Positions 16,173 through 24,692 of a stretch of 64,000 nucleotides of DNA are shown in pieces; position 1 is the first letter of the stretch, and each line of letters begins with the position of its first letter. Location: positions 1 through 64,000 of the forward strand of contig NZ_CACSJJ010000013.1 in assembly GCF_902706295.1 (NCBI RefSeq), read 5' to 3'. The stretch is from Arthrobacter sp. 18067 (GTDB lineage: Bacteria; Actinomycetota; Actinomycetes; Actinomycetales; Micrococcaceae). Below the pieces are notes generated by a model. It worked only from the letters and a program-made list of their open reading frames with translations. It was not told the DNA's origin and did no database searches. Both the position numbers and the translations under genes were made by a program.

Positions 16173-17390
16173 TTATCCCGTTGCTTGGAGCGTGGCCTCA
16201 ATCACTGCCGGCGACAGGACGTGCTGGGTGACCATCTGGCTGGCACCCAGGATGGCTGCGCGATCACCGGCCATGGAGATGCCGATGCGCAGGTGCGTGG
16301 TTGCCAGGGGCAGTGAGCGTCGGTAAACCACTTCACGGATGCCGGCCACGAGGTGTTCGCCGGCCTCCCCCACGCTGCCGCCGATGATGATCATGGACGG
16401 GTTGAGCAGGTTCACCACGGTCGCCAGCACGTCGCCGACGTCGCGGCCCGCCTGGCGCAGCGCCTGGATTGCCTGGAGGTTGCCCTCACCGACCAGCCGC
16501 AGGACGTCGGCACCAGTGGACGCTTCAAGACCCTGGGCCTGCAGTTGACGCGCGACGGCGGGACCTGAGGCGAGCGCTTCAAGGCACCCGTGGTTGCCGC
16601 ATCGGCAGAGGACGTCGTCGCCGCGCGGGACGCGCACGTGGCCGAGGTCGCCGGCGGTGCCGTTGGCGCCACGCTGCAGCTCGCCGCTGCTGATGATGCC
16701 GGCGCCGATGCCGGTGGCCACTTTGATGAACAGGAAGTTGTCGTGGTCCGGCCAGTACGCGGTGCGTTCGCCGAGGGCCATGATGTTGACGTCGTTGTCC
16801 ACCAGGACGGGAACCGGCAGCGAGCGCTGGACGTACGTGACGACGTCGAATCCGTCCCACCCGGGCATGATCGGCGGCTTCACGGGCCGGCCGGTGTCGT
16901 GCTCCACGGGCCCTGGCAACCCGATGCCCATGCCGGCGAGGTCGCCGAGTTCACGGCCCGCCTCTGCAAGGAGTTCGCGGCCCGCAGCAACGACGCGACC
17001 CAGGACTACTTCGGGCCCATCGGCCACTTCCTGCGCCAAGCGTCGCTCGGCGAGGATGCTGCCGCCAAGGTCGGTGACGGCAACAATCACGTGGGTCGCT
17101 CCGACGTCGACGGCCAGGACGACGCGTGCGGCGGGGTTGAAAGCAAAGCGCGACGGCGGCCTGCCGCCGCTGGAGCTCGCCTCACCGGCGGGTCCCACGA
17201 GTCCTGAACTGATGAGGGCGTCAATACGGGAAGCGACGGTGGATCGGGCCAGCCCGGTGGTGACTGCGAGCTCGGCGCGGGTGCGGGCTTGGCCGTCGCG
17301 AAGCAGTTGGAAGAGATCGCCAGCACGCGAAAGGTTGCCAGCCTCCTGAACGGAGGCATTTCCGGCGTCGTTAGCGGTGGCTGTTGTCAT
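16173..17390 (-). CDS. ROK-family transcriptional regulator
   Basis: A 405-residue ROK repressor. A winged helix-turn-helix occupies about residues 20-75 (RTRAELAVTTGLARSTVASRIDALISSGLV), followed by the sugar-kinase-like fold with AVDVGATHVIVAVTDLGG, the LPGPVEH segment, DNDVNIMALGE and the zinc-binding CRCGNHGCLE motif. ROK repressors such as XylR and NagC bind a sugar or sugar phosphate as inducer. ATG 17390 was preferred to a start at 17429. The gene is divergent from the sugar-oxidation operon at 17535, and an inverted repeat over that operon's promoter is its likely operator. Confidence 0.9.
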   Translation of the reverse strand: MTTATANDAGNASVQEAGNLSRAGDLFQLLRDGQARTRAELAVTTGLARSTVASRIDALISSGLVGPAGEASSSGGRPPSRFAFNPAARVVLAVDVGATHVIVAVTDLGGSILAERRLAQEVADGPEVVLGRVVAAGRELLAEAGRELGDLAGMGIGLPGPVEHDTGRPVKPPIMPGWDGFDVVTYVQRSLPVPVLVDNDVNIMALGERTAYWPDHDNFLFIKVATGIGAGIISSGELQRGANGTAGDLGHVRVPRGDDVLCRCGNHGCLEALASGPAVARQLQAQGLEASTGADVLRLVGEGNLQAIQALRQAGRDVGDVLATVVNLLNPSMIIIGGSVGEAGEHLVAGIREVVYRRSLPLATTHLRIGISMAGDRAAILGASQMVTQHVLSPAVIEATLQATG

Positions 17391-17453
17391 GCCTTTAGTG
17401 AAGCACGATTGCTTATGCGTGTCATGCAACAGAAGTTTGTCGGCAATATTTCA

Positions 17454-17490
17454 ACTTTTGCTTGACGCTCGGCAAAAGTCCCCCTAGGTT
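17454..17490 (+). promoter_or_regulatory. Promoter with overlapping inverted repeat (probable ROK operator)
   Basis: A -35 TTGACG (17462-17467) and a -10 TAGGTT (17485-17490) are spaced by 17 bases. The perfect inverted repeat ACTTTTGC (17454-17461) / GCAAAAGT (17472-17479) brackets the -35 box. A repressor bound there would block polymerase. The divergent ROK protein is the obvious candidate, and the promoter drives the operon beginning at 17535. Confidence 0.6.
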
Positions 17491-17534
17491 GTGATGAGCA
17501 GCACACCAGTCCGCTTACGAAGAGGTAACTGAAC

Positions 17535-18623
17535 TTGTCCAGCCACATAGACGCCGTCCCTACCTTGGGAGTTGGCATTCTCGGCGCCGGCCCGGTCACC
17601 CAGGCCATCCACTTGCCGTCACTCGCCCGCCTGGGCGACATCCTCACCGTCCGCCACATCATGGATGTGGACCCCAGCGTGGCCGAGTCCGTTGCCGCCC
17701 GCGTTGGTGCCACGCACAGCACCAGCATCGATGCCCTCCTGGGCGACGCCTCCGTAGACATCGTGGCCATCTGCAGCCCGCACCAGTTCCACGCCGCGCA
17801 GGTCATCGCCGCCTGCCGCGCCGGCAAGAAAGCCGTCCTCTGCGAAAAGCCGTTCGCCATGAACGCCGAAGAAGCAGCGCAGATCTCAGCCGTCAGCGAA
17901 GAAACAGGCGTGCCGATCATCGTGGGCGCCATGCACACCTTCGATCCCGGGTGGCTCGCCGCAAGCGAAAACTGGGGAGAGCTACCCGAGAACGTCCACA
18001 CGATCCGCTCCTCGATCGTCCTTCCGCCCAACGCCCGGTTTGAAGACTTCGCCACCGAGATCATCACCCGTCCCGCCGGCGGCGCCCCGGACTATTCGGA
18101 CCCCGAAGTCATCAAGGGCGCACTCCGCGGCGGCATCATGGGCCTGGCCATCCACGACCTCCCCCTGATCCGCAGGTTCACTCCAGACTTCAAGGACATC
18201 GAAGTCTTGGAAGCACGCCACGTCCGCCCATTCGGCTACGTCATCTCGCTCCGCACGCCCACGCGGACCATCGAACTCCGCGCCGCCATGAACAACACGT
18301 GGAAGCCGGAATGGAGCTTTGAAGCCATCTCCGACGACGCCGCCCTCCGCATCGACTTCACGCCGTCCTACGTCCAGGCGGGTTCAGCCGTGGCCACGTT
18401 CACCCGCGGCAACGAAACCACCGTTCATGGCCCCTTCGAGCACAACGGCTACGAAGGTGAGTGGCGTGAGCTGGCTGCCTTGGCCACAGGAGCGAAACAG
18501 CCGCCCTCCGCGCAAACCCTGATTGACGACCTGACCTTCGCTCTGGACATCGCCGACGCCACGGTAGCCAACCTCGAGATCCAGCAAGCCCACCAAGCCG
18601 TTGCCGAAGGAGCCCACGCATGA
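17535..18623 (+). CDS. Gfo/Idh/MocA-family oxidoreductase
   Basis: A 362-residue NAD(P)-dependent sugar-type oxidoreductase and first gene of the operon. The N-terminal Rossmann fold shows GVGILGAGPVTQAIHLPSL, and the coenzyme/active-site motif CEKPFAMN follows near residue 105; the second half is the beta-sheet substrate domain. Translation appears to start at TTG 17535, with AGAGG about 9 bases upstream and no better start in frame. The stop overlaps the next start by 4 bases, coupling it to a truncated relative. Family members oxidise sugars, inositols or their derivatives; the substrate here is unknown. Confidence 0.85.
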   Translation: MSSHIDAVPTLGVGILGAGPVTQAIHLPSLARLGDILTVRHIMDVDPSVAESVAARVGATHSTSIDALLGDASVDIVAICSPHQFHAAQVIAACRAGKKAVLCEKPFAMNAEEAAQISAVSEETGVPIIVGAMHTFDPGWLAASENWGELPENVHTIRSSIVLPPNARFEDFATEIITRPAGGAPDYSDPEVIKGALRGGIMGLAIHDLPLIRRFTPDFKDIEVLEARHVRPFGYVISLRTPTRTIELRAAMNNTWKPEWSFEAISDDAALRIDFTPSYVQAGSAVATFTRGNETTVHGPFEHNGYEGEWRELAALATGAKQPPSAQTLIDDLTFALDIADATVANLEIQQAHQAVAEGAHA

Positions 18624-19435
18624 GCGCCTCCATGGAGACCACGCACTACACCGTCCGGGCCACCCCGGAGGCGCAGGATGCAGGCGCAGTGGCACTGGCA
18701 GTCGCGTCCCTTCCCGAATCCTTCGGCCCGGCCGTCGGAAACAACCAACCCCACGTCCAGGTCATCGCGGGACAGCCCGGCTGGACCACCCACGCCGTAG
18801 AGGCCATCAGCGCTGGGGCCCGTGGCCTGGTGGTGGTGAACCCCGCAGCGGAAAACACGGAGTTGCTCCAGGCAGCCGCCCAACAAAGGGGCACAGTCGT
18901 GGTCCTTGACCAGCGCTGGGCCTCCAACCCCGCCATCCCGGCAGCCGAGGACGCAGTCCGTTCCATGGCGGGCCGCGCCGCCGTGCTCGACTCCGTGGCC
19001 ACCGCGCCGGTGGGAACCGACTCCAGCGAGTTGCTCGCAGACCATCTTGCCGCCGTCGTACGCGTCACTGGACCGTTGACGGGCCTCAGGGTCCTGACCC
19101 GCGGACCGCACGGTTACACGACGACGGCGGTACTCGCCAACGGCGCCCCGGTTGCGTTGCAGGGCGTCCTGTCCAACGCCCGTCCGGCAGGCGTCTACGT
19201 CACCTTGCTGACCGACGACGGCGGCGTCAGCGTCAAGCTGCCGGAACCGCTGGCTGCGTGGCCGGCGAACGTCAGGGTCACTGGCCCGCAAGGCGAACTG
19301 TTGCTCCCCACGATCTACGAATCCGCTCACCGCGCTACCTGGCGCCGGCTCAAGGAACACCTCGACGCCGGCACCAGCCCGTCCGACCTACACAGCTTTG
19401 CTGCGTTGTCGGAAACCATCACAGCACTCACCTAA
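18620..19435 (+). CDS. Truncated Gfo/Idh-like protein lacking the cofactor motif
   Basis: The 271-residue product has no GxGxxG fingerprint and no EKP motif. Its second half (GPHGYTTTAVLANGAPVALQGVLSN through YESAHRATWRRLKEHLDAG) nevertheless resembles, in order and spacing, the C-terminal sheet domain of the upstream enzyme (FGYVISLRTPTRTIELRAAMNN through YEGEWRELAALATG). The N-terminal part keeps short Rossmann-like strands (HVQVIAGQPG, GLVVVNPAA). It starts inside the stop of the upstream gene (ATGA). It is probably a non-catalytic partner that assembles with a complete Gfo/Idh protein; this is inference, and I do not recognise a named family. Confidence 0.65.
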   Translation: MSASMETTHYTVRATPEAQDAGAVALAVASLPESFGPAVGNNQPHVQVIAGQPGWTTHAVEAISAGARGLVVVNPAAENTELLQAAAQQRGTVVVLDQRWASNPAIPAAEDAVRSMAGRAAVLDSVATAPVGTDSSELLADHLAAVVRVTGPLTGLRVLTRGPHGYTTTAVLANGAPVALQGVLSNARPAGVYVTLLTDDGGVSVKLPEPLAAWPANVRVTGPQGELLLPTIYESAHRATWRRLKEHLDAGTSPSDLHSFAALSETITALT

Positions 19436-19553
19436 CCGAGCTCCACAACAACAGCACTATCCAGCCATTCAGTATCCGTTTGCCCTCCTCAAAGTTGAGC
19501 TGGACCGGAACATCAACGCAGAGATCGCGTTGCCGGTCCCGAAAGGAATCACT

Positions 19554-20882
19554 ATGAATGTTCAGTCCGCAGCTACCCGTTCCTTCTCCCGCCGCAATTT
19601 CCTTGGCCTGACGGCAGCAGCAGCCTCGGTGCCGCTCTTGGCCGCCTGTGGCGGTGGCTCAGCTAGCCAGGGCGGAGGGGGCGGCGCCGGTGGAACCATA
19701 AAGTTCTGGGATATGCCTTGGGCAACGCCGGCCTACAACGACTCCGCCAAGAAGATCGCTGAAGGCTTCTCGGGTGCGAACAACGCCAAGGCCAACTACC
19801 AGATCATCCAGTGGAACAACTTCTACCAGACGTTCTCCTCGGCCATCGCGTCCAAGACCGGACCGGCAGTGTCCACCGGCGGTGGCTTCCAGGCCTTCCA
19901 GTTCGAGCAGCAGGGCCAGATCGCCTACGCGGACAAGGTCATCGAAAAGATGAAGTCCAACGGGCAGTTCGACGATTTCCTGCCGGGCGTGCTGGACCCG
20001 TTCAAGTCCGACAAGGGTTACGTAGCCGTCCCGTGGCAGCTGGACATGCGCGTGTTCTGGTACCGCAAGTCCCTGTTCGAGAAGGCGAACGTAGCCCTGC
20101 CCACCGACTGGCCGTCCCTGCTGGAAGCCGGCAAGGCCTTGAAGAAGGTTGGTGCGTTCGGATTCGCCACCGGCGCAGGTTCGGGCAACAACTACGGCAA
20201 TCACTCCATGATCATGATGATGGTCAACAACGGCGGCGGCGTCTGGAGCAAGGACGGCGAGCTGGACCTCCTCAACGACCGCAACGTCGAAGCCATGGAA
20301 TTTGTCCTGGAACTCGTTTCCAACGGCATCGTGGACCCCGCGGCCGTCAGCTACACCACGGACAACATGTCAGCACAGTGGAAGGACGGCAAGGCTGGCT
20401 TCGGCCTGTTCCAGGTCAACGTTCCGCAGCGCGTGGGTGACACGTCCGGTGACCTGCTCGTGGCCGACCCCATCACGGGGCCGCACGGCGACAAGGCCAC
20501 CATCGTGTTCCCGAACAACATCATGATGTACAAGAACACGCCCTCACAGGAAGCCTCCGAAGAGTTCCTGGTCTACTACCTGGGCCAGCTCAAGGAACTG
20601 TGGAAGCAGAAGCTCATGTCCGCCCTCCCCGTGTTCAAGTCCATCACCGAAATCCCCGAGTTCGCCGATGACCCCAACAACGTCAAGATCGTCAAGGACT
20701 GGCAGCCCATCGCCAAGACCTTCGCTTCCCAAGGCAGCACCCTCAACGCCAACCTCGCGGCCCTCGACGGCGGCCAGGCACTGAACCAGTTCAGCCAGTC
20801 GATCCTGACCGGCCAGGCAACCGACGCCAAGACCGCGCTGCAGACCTTCCAGTCCGGCCTCGAATCGGTCCTGAAGAAGTAG
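19554..20882 (+). CDS. Sugar ABC transporter substrate-binding lipoprotein
   Basis: A 442-residue extracellular binding protein of the MalE-like family. The signal has twin arginines (SRRNFLGLTAAAASVPLLAAC) and a lipobox with Cys32. The mature part includes IKFWDMPWATPAYNDSAKKIAEGF and WQLDMRVFWYRKSLFEKANV, typical of carbohydrate receptors. ATG 19554 follows GAAAGGA; the frame is open further upstream without homology. Two permeases follow at 20896 and 21855, and no ATPase is encoded, so the system probably borrows a shared MsiK-type ATPase, as is usual in actinobacteria. Confidence 0.92.
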   Translation: MNVQSAATRSFSRRNFLGLTAAAASVPLLAACGGGSASQGGGGGAGGTIKFWDMPWATPAYNDSAKKIAEGFSGANNAKANYQIIQWNNFYQTFSSAIASKTGPAVSTGGGFQAFQFEQQGQIAYADKVIEKMKSNGQFDDFLPGVLDPFKSDKGYVAVPWQLDMRVFWYRKSLFEKANVALPTDWPSLLEAGKALKKVGAFGFATGAGSGNNYGNHSMIMMMVNNGGGVWSKDGELDLLNDRNVEAMEFVLELVSNGIVDPAAVSYTTDNMSAQWKDGKAGFGLFQVNVPQRVGDTSGDLLVADPITGPHGDKATIVFPNNIMMYKNTPSQEASEEFLVYYLGQLKELWKQKLMSALPVFKSITEIPEFADDPNNVKIVKDWQPIAKTFASQGSTLNANLAALDGGQALNQFSQSILTGQATDAKTALQTFQSGLESVLKK

Positions 20883-20895
20883 AACGGTACCTGCC

Positions 20896-21855
20896 ATGTC
20901 ATCAACTACCGCACCATCAGGCCTGTCCCGGGCCCGTCGGGGGCTCGCCCCCGGCGGCTCGGGGGCCTCCCCGGGGCGCAAGAGCAAACTCAGCGCCCAA
21001 ACCACCAGGACCTTCTTCTGGCTCCTGCTCCCTTCGGTGGTCCTCCTTGTCCTGATCCACGGCTACCCGCTGATCCACGCCGCAGTCCAAGCCACCCATG
21101 ACGGCGACCTGCTCCAGACCGGCAACTTCGTAGGCGGCGAGAACTTCGCCAATGTCCTGTCCTCACCCGCATTCTGGAAAGCCGCCCAGTTCACGCTCTG
21201 GTTCACCATCGTTGGCGTCTTCGGCTCCTGGCTGGTCGGCCTGGGCCTGGCCCTGCTGCTCCGGACCAAGATCCCCGCCGGCAACACTTTCAAGGTCCTC
21301 CTGCTCCTGCCCTGGGTAGTGCCGATCGTGGTCTCCTCCACCGCCTGGAACTGGCTCGTGGCAACCCCGGACAGCCTGATCCCCTCGATCTTCCGGGGCC
21401 TCGGCCTGGGAACCCCGCTGTTCCTGGCAGACCCCACCCTGGCCTCCATCACCGTCATGGTCTTCAAGGTCTGGGTGTCCTTCCCCTTCATGATGATGAT
21501 GATCTCCGCGGCCCTGGCCTCCGTTGACACCACCGTCTACGAAGCCGCCAGCATGGACGGCGCCTCCAAGTGGCAGCAATTCACCCAGATCACCTTGCCG
21601 CTGATCGCCCGCTCCACCTACATCTCGTGGATCCTCATGACGATCTTCTGCGTCAATGACTTCCCCACCATCTACCTGCTCACTGGCGGCGGTCCCGTCA
21701 GTGCCACCACCTCCCTGGTGGTGCTGGCCTACCGCACGGTCTTCCAGGACTTCGCCACCGGCCCCGGCGTCGCCATCGCCTTCCTCATGACCATGACCCT
21801 GGTAGTCATCTCCGTCATCCTGTACCGCCAGATCCGAAAGTCGAGCGTCGAATAA
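20896..21855 (+). CDS. Sugar ABC transporter permease, MalF type
   Basis: A 319-residue inner-membrane permease with about six helices after a charged, Gly/Ala-rich N-terminus. The EAA loop that contacts the ATPase is YEAASMDGASKWQQFTQITLPLI at about residues 215-237. It follows the binding-protein gene by 13 bases and overlaps the second permease start by one base (TAATG), so the two subunits are translationally coupled. Confidence 0.93.
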   Translation: MSSTTAPSGLSRARRGLAPGGSGASPGRKSKLSAQTTRTFFWLLLPSVVLLVLIHGYPLIHAAVQATHDGDLLQTGNFVGGENFANVLSSPAFWKAAQFTLWFTIVGVFGSWLVGLGLALLLRTKIPAGNTFKVLLLLPWVVPIVVSSTAWNWLVATPDSLIPSIFRGLGLGTPLFLADPTLASITVMVFKVWVSFPFMMMMISAALASVDTTVYEAASMDGASKWQQFTQITLPLIARSTYISWILMTIFCVNDFPTIYLLTGGGPVSATTSLVVLAYRTVFQDFATGPGVAIAFLMTMTLVVISVILYRQIRKSSVE

Positions 21856-22748
21856 TGAGCGCAGTACTTCACGCCCACCCCGAATCCGGCCCGGCCCTCG
21901 GCATCGCAGACACGGGCAAGACCCGCCGCGTCCTCTCCGAAGCCGGCATGCGCGGACGCTGGTGGCGGTTCGTCCTGATCCTGGCCATCACCGTGATCGT
22001 CCTGGTCCCCATCATGGTCACCGTGGTCCTGGCCTTCACCCCCGGCGTCAACAGCACCGCCACCGGGTTCACCTTCGAGAACCTCGCCAACGTCTTCAAC
22101 GGAACCCTCGCCGCGACCTGGCTGCAGAACAGCCTGGTCACCACCCTCTCCACCGTGGTGGTCTCCGTCGCCGTCGCCGCACCCGCCGGCTACGTCCTCT
22201 CCCGAGGCCGCTCCAAAGCAGTCTCCGGCTACTCCCTGCTCCTGTTCGTCATGCAGTCCCTGCCCATCATCACCTCCGTAGTGCCGCTCTTCATCCTGTT
22301 CGCAGGCATGGGGCTGGTGGATAACCTGCTGGGCATCACCATCATCTACGTCGGCTCCACCATGACAGTGGCCACCTGGATGATGGCCGCCTACTTCGAT
22401 TCCATCCCCATCAGCCTCGAAGAAGCTTCCTGGATCGATGGCTGCTCCGTGTTCGGATCCTTCACCAAAGTGGTCCTCCGGAACTCGCTGCCAGGCATCC
22501 TCTCCACCGCGATCTTCGCCTTCCTCCTGGCCTGGAACGACTACCTCGTAGCCATCGTGTTCCTCCGCTCCAACGAGATCTTCACCCTCCCCATGGGCGT
22601 CCAATCCTTCTTCCAACAAAACGCCACCGACTGGACATCCGTGATGGCCCTCGCCGTCGTCATGATGCTCCCGCCCATCATCGTCTTCGCCACCCTGAAC
22701 AAATACTTCAGCGTCGGCGGAATCGGTGGCTCCCTTGCAGGGCGCTAA
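21855..22748 (+). CDS. Sugar ABC transporter permease, MalG type
   Basis: A 297-residue permease that pairs with the upstream MalF-type subunit. The membrane part begins near residue 35 (WWRFVLILAITVIVLVPIMVTVVLAF). The EAA loop is LEEASWIDGCSVFGSFTKVVLRNSLPG at about residues 190-217. The C-terminus has the MalG-like segment MGVQSFFQQNATDWTSVMALAVVMMLPPIIVF. The importer is complete apart from an ATPase. Confidence 0.93.
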   Translation: MSAVLHAHPESGPALGIADTGKTRRVLSEAGMRGRWWRFVLILAITVIVLVPIMVTVVLAFTPGVNSTATGFTFENLANVFNGTLAATWLQNSLVTTLSTVVVSVAVAAPAGYVLSRGRSKAVSGYSLLLFVMQSLPIITSVVPLFILFAGMGLVDNLLGITIIYVGSTMTVATWMMAAYFDSIPISLEEASWIDGCSVFGSFTKVVLRNSLPGILSTAIFAFLLAWNDYLVAIVFLRSNEIFTLPMGVQSFFQQNATDWTSVMALAVVMMLPPIIVFATLNKYFSVGGIGGSLAGR

Positions 22749-22806
22749 CTAGACTGGCGCCAAGTCCCTGATTTCCCGGAAAAACCCACTCCCGAAAAGG
22801 AACCCA

Positions 22807-23553
22807 ATGTCGTATTCACTCCAGCTGTACACCCTCCGCAATGCCATCCAGGAGGACCTGCCTGGAACCATCAAGAAGGTCGCCGAGATCGGATTCACCC
22901 AGGTTGAGCCGTACAACTTTGTGGCCACCGCCAAGGAGCTCGGTGCGGCGTTGAAGGAAAACGGCCTCACAGCCCCTTCCGGCCATGCCCCGCTGCTGAG
23001 CCAGGACCAGGACGAGATCTTCGCCGCTGCCAAGGAACTGGGCATCACCACGGTGATCGACCCTTTCCTCCCGGCCGAGCACTGGCAGGACGCCGAAACC
23101 ATCCAGGGCACGGCAGCCAAGCTCAACGCCGCAGCGAAAAAGGGTGCTGAGTACGGCATCCGCGTGGGTTACCACAACCACGCCTGGGAGCTCGAGTCCA
23201 CCATTGAAGGCAAAACCGCTTTGGAGTACTTCGAGGGCCTGCTGGATCCGGAACTCGTCCTTGAAGTGGACACCTACTGGGTTGCCGTTGGCGGCCAGGA
23301 TCCCGTGGAACTGCTGGCGCGTCTGGGTGACCGGGTGAAGCTCATCCACATCAAGGACGGCCCGGGCAACACCGACACCAAGGCCCAGCAGCCCGCGGGC
23401 CAAGGCACCATCCCCGTCCTGGACGTCATCGCAGCAGCAAAGTCCCTTGAGGTTGGCGTCGTTGAATTCGACGACTACTCCGGTGACATCTTCCAGGGCA
23501 TCACGGAAAGCCTCGCGTACCTCAACGCCGCAGCAGAAGGAGCCAAGGCATGA
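22807..23553 (+). CDS. Sugar phosphate isomerase/epimerase-family TIM barrel
   Basis: A 248-residue xylose-isomerase-like TIM barrel. Metal-binding residues of the family are visible in YHNHAWELE, LEVDTYWVAV, KLIHIKDG and GVVEFDDY. It opens with YSLQLYTLR, as many inositol or keto-sugar isomerases do. RBS AAAAGGAA precedes ATG 22807. It overlaps the following Gfo/Idh gene by 4 bases. In related pathways these barrels isomerise or beta-eliminate 3-keto sugars made by Gfo/Idh enzymes, which would fit here, but its reaction is not known. Confidence 0.85.
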   Translation: MSYSLQLYTLRNAIQEDLPGTIKKVAEIGFTQVEPYNFVATAKELGAALKENGLTAPSGHAPLLSQDQDEIFAAAKELGITTVIDPFLPAEHWQDAETIQGTAAKLNAAAKKGAEYGIRVGYHNHAWELESTIEGKTALEYFEGLLDPELVLEVDTYWVAVGGQDPVELLARLGDRVKLIHIKDGPGNTDTKAQQPAGQGTIPVLDVIAAAKSLEVGVVEFDDYSGDIFQGITESLAYLNAAAEGAKA

Positions 23554-24671
23554 GCTTCGCACCATCTGCCCGCAAAGGCCCCGTCGGCGTCGCCGTTATC
23601 GGCGCGGGCAACATCAGCAAGCAATACCTGGATAACCTCACGGTCTTCCCTGACCTGAAGGTCCTGGTGATCGCGGACCTCTTCGTCGAGGCCGCCGAGG
23701 CACGGGCCAAGGAATACGGGGTCGCCGAATTCGGCACGCCTGAGCTGGCACTGAACCATCCCGACGTCGAAATCATCGTCAACCTGACCATCCCGGCAGC
23801 GCACGTGGAGGTTGCCACGGCGGCAGTTCACACGGGCAAGCACGTCTGGACCGAGAAGCCCTTCTCACTGGACCGCGAGTCCGGGCTCGGCTTGCTCAAG
23901 GCCGCTGACGCCGCCGGCATCCGCCTTGGCACCGCCCCTGACACGTTCCTGGGCGCCGGCCTTCAGACAGCCCGCCGCATCATCGAACGCGGCGACATCG
24001 GCACCCCGCTGACCGGAATGACCACGTTCCAGACCCCCGGGCCGGAATCCTGGCACCCGAACCCGGCGTTCCTGTTCCAGCACGGCGCCGGCCCGCTGTT
24101 CGACATGGGCCCGTACTACCTGACCGCCCTGATCCAGACGTTCGGATCGGTCCGCAAGGTGGCCGCCGTCGGCTCCTCGGCGAAGGCGACCCGCGTCATC
24201 GGTTCCGGCCCCAAGGCCGGCGAGGAATTCGCCGTCGAGGTCCCCACGCATGTGTCCGCTATGGCGCAGTTTGAGGGCGGCCAGTCCAGCCACAGCGTGT
24301 TCTCCTTTGAGTCGCCGCGCCTGCGGATGGGCTTCGTCGAAATCACGGGCTCGGAGGCTACGCTTTCCCTGCCGGATCCGAACTATTTCGACGGCGACCT
24401 GAAGCTGTGGCGTCCAGGCGCGGAAGAACCGGAGATCATCCCTGCCACCGGGCCAGCCAACGGCCGCGGCCTGGGTGTACTGGACATGGCGCGGGCGCTC
24501 CGGGCCGGAACTCCGCACCGCGCCACGGGCGATCTCGCCTACCACGTGCTGGACAGCATGGTCTCGATTGCGGAGTCCGTGGAGTCGGGTTCGTTCGTGG
24601 ACGTCACCAGCAACGCACCTGTCTCGGCAGCCCTCCCCGAGGACTGGGCACCGGAAACAGCAACGCTCTAA
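23550..24671 (+). CDS. Gfo/Idh/MocA-family oxidoreductase
   Basis: A 373-residue oxidoreductase with the Rossmann fingerprint VAVIGAGNISKQYLDNLTVFPD, the TEKPFSLDRESGLGLLKAAD active-site region and the substrate-domain motif GPLFDMGPYYLTALIQTFGSVRKVAAV. The start overlaps the upstream TIM-barrel stop by 4 bases, suggesting coupled synthesis. It is the second complete Gfo/Idh of the operon and belongs to a different subgroup from those at 17535 and 24693. Confidence 0.88.
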   Translation: MSFAPSARKGPVGVAVIGAGNISKQYLDNLTVFPDLKVLVIADLFVEAAEARAKEYGVAEFGTPELALNHPDVEIIVNLTIPAAHVEVATAAVHTGKHVWTEKPFSLDRESGLGLLKAADAAGIRLGTAPDTFLGAGLQTARRIIERGDIGTPLTGMTTFQTPGPESWHPNPAFLFQHGAGPLFDMGPYYLTALIQTFGSVRKVAAVGSSAKATRVIGSGPKAGEEFAVEVPTHVSAMAQFEGGQSSHSVFSFESPRLRMGFVEITGSEATLSLPDPNYFDGDLKLWRPGAEEPEIIPATGPANGRGLGVLDMARALRAGTPHRATGDLAYHVLDSMVSIAESVESGSFVDVTSNAPVSAALPEDWAPETATL

Positions 24672-24692
24672 GAATCAGCGAGGAACAAGAAC

